The notes under the pieces: model-generated
Database searches by the model: none
Told to the model about the DNA's origin: nothing
Seen by the model: only the letters and a program-made list of their open reading frames with translations
Assembly (NCBI GenBank): GCA_029821735.1
Contig: JALGSU010000033.1
Span: 20,973 to 84,972 of the forward strand
Reading direction: 5' to 3'
Length of the DNA: 64,000 nt
Source of the DNA: Candidatus Zipacnadia bacterium
GTDB taxonomy: Bacteria > Armatimonadota > Zipacnadia > Zipacnadales > UBA5352
Program-made: the position numbers and the translations under genes
Shown here: positions 53,122-59,893 of the stretch, piece by piece
Layout of the letters: the number at the start of each line of letters is the position of its first letter
How positions within the stretch are numbered: the stretch's first letter is position 1

Positions 53122-53544
53122 TCAGTCAGTATAGATGAACTCCAGGTCCCCCATCGGCCCGGACACCATCACCGAGTCACCGAGGTACTCCACCTGCCCG
53201 CCGACTGCCTCGGCCACAAAGCGAAGCGGCACGAAGGTCCGCCCCCACAGCAGTCGCGGCGGCACGTCCAGCATCACGCTCTCGTCGTTGATGAGCACTT
53301 CAGGCTCATCCATCCACATCGTCATGGCCAGCTCGCCGCGAACGGCGTCGACCCGCTCTTCCTCGGCCGTCCAGGTCACGGTGTAGCCGAGCAGTTGCAT
53401 CGGCGCGCGCATCTCAACCAGTAGACGCCCGGCCTCCTCGAGCCGGGGCACATAGACCTTGGCCATCGCGTCGCCTGCCCACACGCCCGCCTGTCCCGCC
53501 ATCAGCGCGCCGATGATCATCATCGGGATCACGAAGCGTTTCAT
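53122..53544 (-). CDS. Secreted copper amine oxidase N-terminal-like (stalk) domain protein
   Basis: 140 residues with signal peptide MKRFVIPMMIIGALMAGQAG and AGAGGTG upstream of ATG 53544. The C-terminal half (EVLINDESVMLDVPPRLLWG, RTFVPLRFVAEAVGGQVEY) is the conserved TFVPLRxVAExxG segment of the copper-amine-oxidase-N family, a small all-beta domain often found in cell-surface proteins. There is no enzymatic domain. It lies 25 bases after the stop of the pseudoprotease gene at 53570 and probably belongs to the same transcript. Confidence 0.8.
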   Translation of the reverse strand: MKRFVIPMMIIGALMAGQAGVWAGDAMAKVYVPRLEEAGRLLVEMRAPMQLLGYTVTWTAEEERVDAVRGELAMTMWMDEPEVLINDESVMLDVPPRLLWGRTFVPLRFVAEAVGGQVEYLGDSVMVSGPMGDLEFIYTD

Positions 53545-53569
53545 GCTGACACCTCTTCCCACGCGCAAC

Positions 53570-55144
53570 TCAGGAGTCGTCTGTCGTCTCATTGAAGGGC
53601 ACCTGCCCGTATTTGTCCCACCAGTCCGTCACCTGCGCCTTACACATGCTGATCGTCTCGCGCAGCATGGCTGACGTGAGATACTCCACCGGCACCTGCA
53701 CTTCCCAGACCATGTCGTTGTCATTGTCGAGGCTCAGCCGCCCGAGCGGGTCCTTGAAATTCCGGCGCAGACACTCCTCCGCATTCACCAGTTGCTCGGC
53801 CTGATCCTCGCCGGGCATACCCCCGGCGAACGCATGGATGTATACAATCCCCCGGAACGGCTGCGTCCACACATCCACGTTCTCCCCCGGAATCTTGAAG
53901 CTCGTCTCCGTCTTCTCGAAGCCACTTCCCAGCGTTGAGGTCAGGATCGCTTCCAGCTTCCCGCTCACCGCATCCTCGTCCCCGCCCGGGTACAGGTTGT
54001 ACCAGTCCTCTGGCTCTTCGCCCTTCACGAAGCCACGCCACCGCTCCGCCTGCGTGGCCGCAACGTCGGCGATGAACTTCAGATACCCCGGCTGCATGTC
54101 CCGCAGCCGCACCTGGGTCTCCCACGTCATCAGCTCCGCGCCCTCGTGGGTGTAGACCGACATCTTCCCCACCGGATCGTAGTAAGTGAACACCAGCGCC
54201 CGCAACCCCTGCTCGGGTTCATACGTCCCCTGCGGCACGAACACCCGCAGATATGTGCGGCTCTGATGCACGAAGACCGTCACATCGTTCTCGTAGGGGA
54301 TCGCGAACACGCCGTTGTTGCTCGGGCCATACTCCAGACCGCTCTCGTCCAGAAGCGCCTCGATCGCATCGCCCGGACGCGAGGCCTCCTGACCGTCCTC
54401 CGGGACACTGCTCAGCCACTCGCTCACCTCGTCATAGGTAACCGCGTGCTGGCCGGCACTCTCCTCAGGACCGGCTGCCAGAACGCCGATCACCTGTCCG
54501 TCAGCGGTCACCACCGGCCCGCCGAAGCTCGTCCGGTCCACCGCCACGCTTAGCGCCAGCATTTCTCTGCCCGCGCCCTCCGCTCGGCCCGCGATCGCGC
54601 CCGCCCGCACTGACACCATCCCAAGCGCCGCCCCGGACCCGCACGCGTAAACCACGTCACCGATCGCCGCGCCGTCAGTCAGCGCTGTCCGCAGATACGC
54701 CGGCGTCGCCTCGTCGATCTTCAGCAACGCCACGCCCACCGCCGCGCTCCCGCGCTCCACCTCAGCCGAGACTGTCCGCTCCTCGTCCGTCCCCGGCCTG
54801 AGCGTCACTTCGACCATCCGCGCGTCCGCCAACTCCTCCGTATCCTCATGCGACACCGTCGCTGAGACCGCCTCCCGCGACGTGATCAGATGGCCGGTAT
54901 CTGAGATCAGGAAGCCGCTGCCCCGCAACGTCTCGGTGCCCTCTGCTAAGTACAGCGTGGTGCTGACGACCACCATCCCGTCCGCGACTGTCGCCAGCAC
55001 TTCCGCGCTCTTCTCATGGCCCGGCGTGGTCTCGGCGGCTTGCGAGGTGCTATCCTCCCGCGAGCCCGGCACGCAGCCGCCCAGCAGTGCCATCGCCAGC
55101 GCCGCCATAGCAGCCAGTTGCCCACGTCGCCGGTGCCATCTCAT
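53570..55144 (-). CDS. Lipoprotein with catalytically dead trypsin-like domain and YbjN-like repeats
   Basis: 524 residues; lipobox LLGGC with Cys24. Residues about 50-245 are a trypsin-like (HtrA/DegP-type) fold, recognisable by GSGFLISDTGHLITSREAVS and SFGGPVVTADGQVIGVLA, but all three catalytic positions are changed: Glu91 for His, Gly137 for Asp (VGVALLK versus DLALLK) and Phe207 for Ser (SFGGP versus NSGGP). The remainder is two YbjN-like modules (IEALLDESGLEYGPSNNGVF; LEAILTSTLGSGFEKTETSF) each ending in a DPVGK/DPLGR strand. It starts six bases after the intact paralogue and is probably co-translated, so it may bind or regulate that protease. Confidence 0.78.
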   Translation of the reverse strand: MRWHRRRGQLAAMAALAMALLGGCVPGSREDSTSQAAETTPGHEKSAEVLATVADGMVVVSTTLYLAEGTETLRGSGFLISDTGHLITSREAVSATVSHEDTEELADARMVEVTLRPGTDEERTVSAEVERGSAAVGVALLKIDEATPAYLRTALTDGAAIGDVVYACGSGAALGMVSVRAGAIAGRAEGAGREMLALSVAVDRTSFGGPVVTADGQVIGVLAAGPEESAGQHAVTYDEVSEWLSSVPEDGQEASRPGDAIEALLDESGLEYGPSNNGVFAIPYENDVTVFVHQSRTYLRVFVPQGTYEPEQGLRALVFTYYDPVGKMSVYTHEGAELMTWETQVRLRDMQPGYLKFIADVAATQAERWRGFVKGEEPEDWYNLYPGGDEDAVSGKLEAILTSTLGSGFEKTETSFKIPGENVDVWTQPFRGIVYIHAFAGGMPGEDQAEQLVNAEECLRRNFKDPLGRLSLDNDNDMVWEVQVPVEYLTSAMLRETISMCKAQVTDWWDKYGQVPFNETTDDS

Positions 55145-55150
55145 GTCTCG

Positions 55151-56746
55151 CTATTCGCTCTCCTCGTTGAAGGGCACGCGCCCGAACTCCTCAATGTAGT
55201 CTTCTGCCTGCGCCGATCCCACCGACGCCACGATGCTCAGGTAGTCTGCCGTCAGATAGTCCATCGGGACCTGCACTTCCCAGACCACGTCGAAGAACTC
55301 GTCCACGCTCAGCCGCCCGAGCGGGTCGTCGTAGTTGCGCGCCAGCAGCCGCCGCGCCGCCTCGTCCCGCCCCGCATCCCCGTCGCCGGGCAACCCCCCC
55401 GTGAATGAACTGAAGTAACCCACGCCGCGCCACACGCCCACGTTGACGTTGATGTCGTTGTCGTAGGGGATCTTGAAGGAATTGTCTTCCTCCTCGTACT
55501 TGAGCCCGCTGTCGGCGATGATGCGCCCAAGCGTCACCAGCAGGGCCTCGTCATCCCCGCCCGGATACAGGAAATCAGGATCGCCCGCGTCGTTGCCCTG
55601 GCGCACCTCAACCCAGCGTTCCGCCTGTGTTGCCGCTGCGTCGGCAGCCATGCGCAGGTACTTGGGCGTCACGAAGCTCAGGGGTATCTGCGCTTCCCAG
55701 CACAGGTCCCCGTCCTCGTCCAGCGCCAGCCGCCCCAGCGGATCGGTGTAGTTGAACTGCAGCGCCAGCGCGCCGTCGCCCTGCGCCAGGTCGCCGATGA
55801 ACACCGCGAGGCGCATCAACTCGCCCACCTGATGCACGAGGACCGTAACATCGCTGTCGTAGGGCAGCTCGAACAGGCCGTCCTCGCCGCCGGTGTAGTT
55901 CAGGCCAGCGTCAACCAGAAGCTGCTCGATGCTCGCGCCCGGCTTCAGCGGGGCCGGATCGCTTGACGGATCGCTCGCCAGCCAATCGCGGACCACATTC
56001 GATGGCACTGCAAACTTCGTGCCCATCAGCGCGCTGACCATCGCCCACGAGTTCACGCCCACCACGCGGCCCTCAGTATCAACGATCGGGCCGCCGCTGT
56101 TGCCCTGATCGATCGGCACGGTGTGCTCGATCAGTTTCGCGCCCTCATATACCCGGTGGGCGCTCACCGTGCCCTCTCGGATCGATATCTCCTCGAGGCC
56201 CAACGGGTGCCCGCAGGCCATGACCGCCGTCGTCTCGACCACTTTGTCTGAATCCGCCAGTGTCAGGAAGACCGGGGTCTCTCGGTCCACCTTCAGCAAT
56301 GCCAGATCGAGGTCGTCGTTCTGACGCACCACTTCCACAGGGAAGGACTCGGCCTCACTGGTGCCCGAGTGGAAGATTGCTGTGATCTCAATGTTGTTGG
56401 CGACCAGCGTCTCCCCGCTGTCGGCCTCAACCGTGCCGTCGATCACGTGGGCGCAGGTCACGATGCGGCCGTTTTCGGTGACCGCAAAGCCTGTCCCACT
56501 GCTACCGTAGGAGCCGTCCGACGTCTGCATCTCCACCTCGATGCGCACGACCGCATCCTTGATTCTGTCGACCGTACCTGTGGGTGAGCCGCCGGTCGTC
56601 GTGGTCGGGGTAGTAGGAGGTGTCGTCTGGCCCTGCTGGCCGCCGCTGGGCGGGGTTGGCCCCGGGCAGCCAGTCAGGAGCAGGATCATTGTTAGCGCGA
56701 GCGTGAGTGCAAGAGCGAGACGAATGCGTCCGCAATCGGAAGTCAT
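55151..56746 (-). CDS. Lipoprotein trypsin-like serine protease with two YbjN-like repeats
   Basis: 531 residues. Signal with lipobox LLTGC (Cys27), then a Pro/Thr/Gly-rich linker (residues 28-57). The protease domain has an intact triad: His100 (GRIVTCAHVIDG), Asp147 (DDLDLALLKVD) and Ser217 (IDQGNSGGPIVDTEGRVVG). Two C-terminal modules follow (IEQLLVDAGLNYTGGEDGLF and GRIIADSGLKYEEEDNSFKI), resembling YbjN/type-III-chaperone-like folds, each closing with NYxDPLGRL and YLxxxA helices. There is no PDZ domain, unlike DegP. GGGAGG precedes ATG 56746. It probably works at the outside of the membrane in protein quality control. Confidence 0.82.
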   Translation of the reverse strand: MTSDCGRIRLALALTLALTMILLLTGCPGPTPPSGGQQGQTTPPTTPTTTTGGSPTGTVDRIKDAVVRIEVEMQTSDGSYGSSGTGFAVTENGRIVTCAHVIDGTVEADSGETLVANNIEITAIFHSGTSEAESFPVEVVRQNDDLDLALLKVDRETPVFLTLADSDKVVETTAVMACGHPLGLEEISIREGTVSAHRVYEGAKLIEHTVPIDQGNSGGPIVDTEGRVVGVNSWAMVSALMGTKFAVPSNVVRDWLASDPSSDPAPLKPGASIEQLLVDAGLNYTGGEDGLFELPYDSDVTVLVHQVGELMRLAVFIGDLAQGDGALALQFNYTDPLGRLALDEDGDLCWEAQIPLSFVTPKYLRMAADAAATQAERWVEVRQGNDAGDPDFLYPGGDDEALLVTLGRIIADSGLKYEEEDNSFKIPYDNDINVNVGVWRGVGYFSSFTGGLPGDGDAGRDEAARRLLARNYDDPLGRLSVDEFFDVVWEVQVPMDYLTADYLSIVASVGSAQAEDYIEEFGRVPFNEESE

Positions 56747-56994
56747 CTTCGGGAACCTCCCAGTGGTCTGTGGTGGTCCCGGATCGAGCCGGGACCGGAA
56801 CCATCTTCTCTCAGCTATGACGACATCGGCGTCAAGCCCCCACTCATCCGGTATGTTCGGTGCAGGCCCTGTCGGCTCCTCCGGGAGAACCACAGAAAGC
56901 CACTGTCGGCCCCAGACCTCCCGGCGCGAGGAGACCTGCCGCCCGGCGGGGAATACCCACGCGCTCGCACATCAGGCCGGGGGAGGTACGCACC

Positions 56995-57795
56995 ATGCCA
57001 GCCGATCGACCAAACATCCTGTTCATCATCTCCGACGACCAGTCCTGGCTGCACACCGGCTACGCGGGCGACCCCGTGGTCAAGACCCCCGCTTTCGACT
57101 GGATCGCCGAGCAGGGCGTCGCTTTCACGCACGCCTACTGCTCCTCGCCATCCTGCACCCCATCCCGCGCCGCGGTACTGACCGGCCGGAACCACTGGGA
57201 GTTGCGCGAGACCGGCAACCTGTGGTCGAACTGGCCGGGCTGGGACGTCTACCCCCAACGCTTCGCCGACGCCGGGTACGCGGTCGGCCACGCGCTCAAG
57301 GGCTGGGCCCCCGGCCGCCGGGAGGATATGGCCGACAACCCCGCCGGCCCGCGCTTCGGCGACTTCCGCGAGTTCATGAGCGACGCTGGCGATGACCCGT
57401 TCTGCTTCTGGTATGGCAGCCATCACCCCCATCGCGTCGGGGATGAGCATCGACGACGTCGAGGTCCCGCCCTTCTGGCCCGATGCCCCGGCCGTCCGCG
57501 CCGATATCCTCGACTACTATCTCGAGTGCCAGATGTTCGACGATCAGATCGCCGAGCTGCTCGCCACACTGGAGCGGACCGGCCGTCTGGACAACACGCT
57601 CATCGTCTGCTGCGGCGACAACGGCTGGCCCTTCCCGCGCGCCAAAGCCAACCTCTACGACCACGGCACGCGCATGCCCCTCGCCATCGCCTGGCCTGGC
57701 GTCATCGATGGCGGGCGCACTATCGACGACTTCGTCAACTTCGCCGATTTCGCCCCCACTTTCCTCGAGGCCGCCGGGCTCGACCCGCTCCCTGA
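56995..57795 (+). CDS. Sulfatase (S1 family), N-terminal portion of a frameshifted gene
   Basis: GGGAGG at 56980-56985 precedes ATG 56995. The protein reads PNILFIISDDQSWLHTGYAG (metal DD pair), then SSPSCTPSRAAVLTGRNHW with the CTPSR formylglycine motif, and FADAGYAVGHALKGWAPG. Sense is lost after FCFWYGSHHPHR at about 57432, and the frame ends at 57795. The rest of the enzyme is in the frame of the next entry. The usual PYExGSG-type segment after HHPHR is missing, so a short deletion of 3n+2 bases is more likely than a single-base error. Confidence 0.85.
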   Translation: MPADRPNILFIISDDQSWLHTGYAGDPVVKTPAFDWIAEQGVAFTHAYCSSPSCTPSRAAVLTGRNHWELRETGNLWSNWPGWDVYPQRFADAGYAVGHALKGWAPGRREDMADNPAGPRFGDFREFMSDAGDDPFCFWYGSHHPHRVGDEHRRRRGPALLARCPGRPRRYPRLLSRVPDVRRSDRRAARHTGADRPSGQHAHRLLRRQRLALPARQSQPLRPRHAHAPRHRLAWRHRWRAHYRRLRQLRRFRPHFPRGRRARPAP

Positions 57796-58342
57796 CGCCA
57801 GCGGCAAGAGTCTCGTCGATGTCCTCACCAGCAACCGCTCCGGGCGGGTCGACCCCGCTCGTGACCGCATCTTCTGCGGCCGCGAACGCCACGCCTGGGC
57901 TCGCCACGGGAACGTGGGCTATCCCATGCGCATGGTCCGCAGCTACGATCACATGTACATCCGCAACTTCGAGCCCGACCGCTGGCCCGCCGGCGATCCG
58001 CCCGGGTACAGAGACATCGACCCCGGCCTCACCAAGCAATACATGATGGACAACCGCGACCTGCCGGAGGTCGCACCGCTCTTCGATCTCGCTTTCGGCA
58101 AGCGCCCGGCCGAAGAGCTTTACGACGTGCGCGCAGACCCCTGCCAGATGGTCAATCTCGCCGGCCTGCCCGAGTATGACGAGGTCCGCCGCCGGATGCT
58201 CGGCGAACTGGAGCATCACCTGTCGGTAACCGGCGACCCGCGCCTGAGTGGCGACTTCGACTTCGACGCCCAGACGTATTACGGGGCCTCGACCTGGGCG
58301 CCCCGACCCATGCCCAAAGTCTTCGACCCCAGACGCACCTGA
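57443..58342 (+). CDS. Sulfatase (S1 family), C-terminal portion of the frameshifted gene
   Basis: From MSIDDVEVPPFWPDAPAVRA, the standard mid-sulfatase sequence, through LIVCCGDNGWPFPRAKANLY (the second metal site, DN instead of DH), NFADFAPTFLEAAGLDPLPD, and FCGRERHAWARHGNVGYPMR, to the tail ELYDVRADPCQMVNLAGLPE. With the preceding entry this forms one sulfatase of about 445 residues, comparable to the heparan/choline-type S1 subfamilies with DNG motifs. It is followed by a Gfo/Idh/MocA gene after 42 bases. Confidence 0.85.
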   Translation: MSIDDVEVPPFWPDAPAVRADILDYYLECQMFDDQIAELLATLERTGRLDNTLIVCCGDNGWPFPRAKANLYDHGTRMPLAIAWPGVIDGGRTIDDFVNFADFAPTFLEAAGLDPLPDASGKSLVDVLTSNRSGRVDPARDRIFCGRERHAWARHGNVGYPMRMVRSYDHMYIRNFEPDRWPAGDPPGYRDIDPGLTKQYMMDNRDLPEVAPLFDLAFGKRPAEELYDVRADPCQMVNLAGLPEYDEVRRRMLGELEHHLSVTGDPRLSGDFDFDAQTYYGASTWAPRPMPKVFDPRRT

Positions 58343-58360
58343 CGGGCGACTGACCGCCCG
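58343..58360. other. Small inverted repeat between the sulfatase and dehydrogenase genes
   Basis: CGGGCG (58343-58348), loop ACTGAC, CGCCCG (58355-58360), directly after the sulfatase stop. Six base pairs and no T-run: a weak attenuator at most. Confidence 0.35.
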
Positions 58361-58384
58361 ATCTGAACGGAGGACGCTCTAACC

Positions 58385-59368
58385 ATGATCAAAGCTGGAC
58401 TTGTCGGATGTGGTTCACTTGGCCGCACGCACACCAAAGCGCTTGCGAAACTTGGCGACGCCCGCATGGCGGCGTTCTGCGACATCAACGAAGATGCCGC
58501 GAAAGCCCTCTGCGAGACGGTCGATGGCGAATACGCCACCACTGATTTCGACCGGCTGCTCGTCGACGAATCCCTCGACGCAATCTACGTCTGCACGCTC
58601 CACGACAGCCACGCCGATCTGTGCATCCGCTCGGCTGAAGCGGGCAAACACGTGCTCGTCGAGAAGCCTCTTGCGCTCACGGTCGAGGACTGCCTGGCCA
58701 TCGGCGCCGCGGTCAAGCGCGCGGGCATCAAGCTCATGCCCGCCTTCAAGATGCGCTACTACGAACTGATTCTGAAGGCCCGCGAGATCATCCCTGAGCC
58801 ACTGATGATCACCATGCAGATGATGGACAATCGCTGGGCCGACGACATGTGGGCCAACCAGCCCGAGCAGGGCGGCGGCAACATCATGAGCCAGGGCTGC
58901 CACTCCTGCGACATCCTCCGCTTCATGGCCCGCTGCGATCCGCTGGCGGTGACCGCCGTAGGCGGCAACTACTACCAGCCCATCGCCACCGCAGACAACC
59001 TCTGCGCGGTCTTCGAGTTCGAGCGAGGCATCGCCGGCAGTCTCGTGCAGGGCGACGCGAGTTGCCCGCCATTGCTGGGCAAGTTCTACATGCAGGTCTT
59101 CGCCGAGAACGTCTCAGTGACGCTGCACAACCGCTTCTGCACGATGAACGTGGCCGAGAAGGGCAAAGATGTCGAGGTGCTCGAGGGCACGGAGACTGGC
59201 TTCCTCGAGGAGAACCGCGCCTTCATCGACGCCCTTGCGAACGACGCCGATCTGCCCATGGATTACGTGGACGGTCTTCTGGGGACACTCATGCCGATCC
59301 AGGCGATCGCTTCCGCGCTCGACCACGAGACCAAGCCGATCAAGTCGCTGCTTTCCGATCTCGATTGA
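58385..59368 (+). CDS. Gfo/Idh/MocA-family NAD(P)-dependent oxidoreductase
   Basis: 327 residues. Rossmann motif KAGLVGCGSLGRTHTKAL at the N-terminus, acidic residue in AAFCDINEDAAK, and the family signature GKHVLVEKPLALTVEDC with the catalytic Lys of EKP. The C-terminal half (GGGNIMSQGCHSCDILRFM) has the HxxD-type motif, here HSCD, of the substrate site. Enzymes of this family oxidise or epimerise sugars, inositols or their derivatives. GGAGG lies upstream. Following a sulfatase gene in the same direction, it probably handles the released sugar. A cysteine-rich helix near the active site is slightly unusual. Confidence 0.9.
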   Translation: MIKAGLVGCGSLGRTHTKALAKLGDARMAAFCDINEDAAKALCETVDGEYATTDFDRLLVDESLDAIYVCTLHDSHADLCIRSAEAGKHVLVEKPLALTVEDCLAIGAAVKRAGIKLMPAFKMRYYELILKAREIIPEPLMITMQMMDNRWADDMWANQPEQGGGNIMSQGCHSCDILRFMARCDPLAVTAVGGNYYQPIATADNLCAVFEFERGIAGSLVQGDASCPPLLGKFYMQVFAENVSVTLHNRFCTMNVAEKGKDVEVLEGTETGFLEENRAFIDALANDADLPMDYVDGLLGTLMPIQAIASALDHETKPIKSLLSDLD

Positions 59369-59451
59369 CCCGTCGACCCCGAGGACGTACAATATCGGCT
59401 GCGGGACAACACTTCGCCGCCGTGCAATGCTGCCAGACAGGAGTGATCCGC

Positions 59452-59823
59452 ATGTCTGTTGACCGCAGAGAGTTCCTCAAGCGGCTTTCGCTGGGTATCG
59501 CCGTGCTGGCGCCTGTAGCCCTCATAGCGGGCTGCCCGCGCGAAGAGGCCGATCCCGCCGCTGACCCCACACCGCCGACGCCCGGCGATGCTCCGACCGC
59601 CGCCCCGGATGCGCACGAGGGCCACGATCACGCTGGGGGTTCTGGCACCGAGGGCGAAGCCGCTCCGGTTCTGGGCACCGACCCCGCCAAGGCCCCGGAG
59701 GGAACGCTTGCTTTCGAGTGTCCCGAGTGCCACCAGATGAATGCGCTCGCGGGCCACGAGGAGGGCGCAGAGCTGCCCAAAATCAAGTGCCGCGTCTGCG
59801 GCGAGGTCTGGCAGCCCGAGTAA
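59452..59823 (+). CDS. Tat-type lipoprotein with C-terminal zinc-ribbon-like domain
   Basis: 123 residues. The N-terminus MSVDRREFLKRLSLGIAVLA has a twin-arginine motif (RREFLK) and leads to a lipobox LIAGC with Cys28. A Pro/Ala/His-rich linker follows (APDAHEGHDHAGGSG), then two CxxC pairs, FECPECHQM and IKCRVCGEVWQPE, which should hold zinc or a rubredoxin-like iron. Export by Tat as a folded, metal-loaded protein fits. Function unknown; the histidines in the linker may bind metal. It is encoded 83 bases after the oxidoreductase and ends at a hairpin terminator. Confidence 0.75.
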   Translation: MSVDRREFLKRLSLGIAVLAPVALIAGCPREEADPAADPTPPTPGDAPTAAPDAHEGHDHAGGSGTEGEAAPVLGTDPAKAPEGTLAFECPECHQMNALAGHEEGAELPKIKCRVCGEVWQPE

Positions 59824-59840
59824 TCGACTGATCAGCAAAC

Positions 59841-59870
59841 AGGGCACCGGGGCTGAGGCTCCGGTGCCCT
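59841..59870 (+). terminator. Hairpin terminator
   Basis: AGGGCACCGG pairs with CCGGTGCCCT (ten base pairs), extended by GGC/GCT, with a TGAG loop. It lies 17 bases after the zinc-ribbon lipoprotein stop; no clear T-run follows. Confidence 0.65.
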
Positions 59871-59893
59871 CCAACGTATTGAGGTGACAGTTG

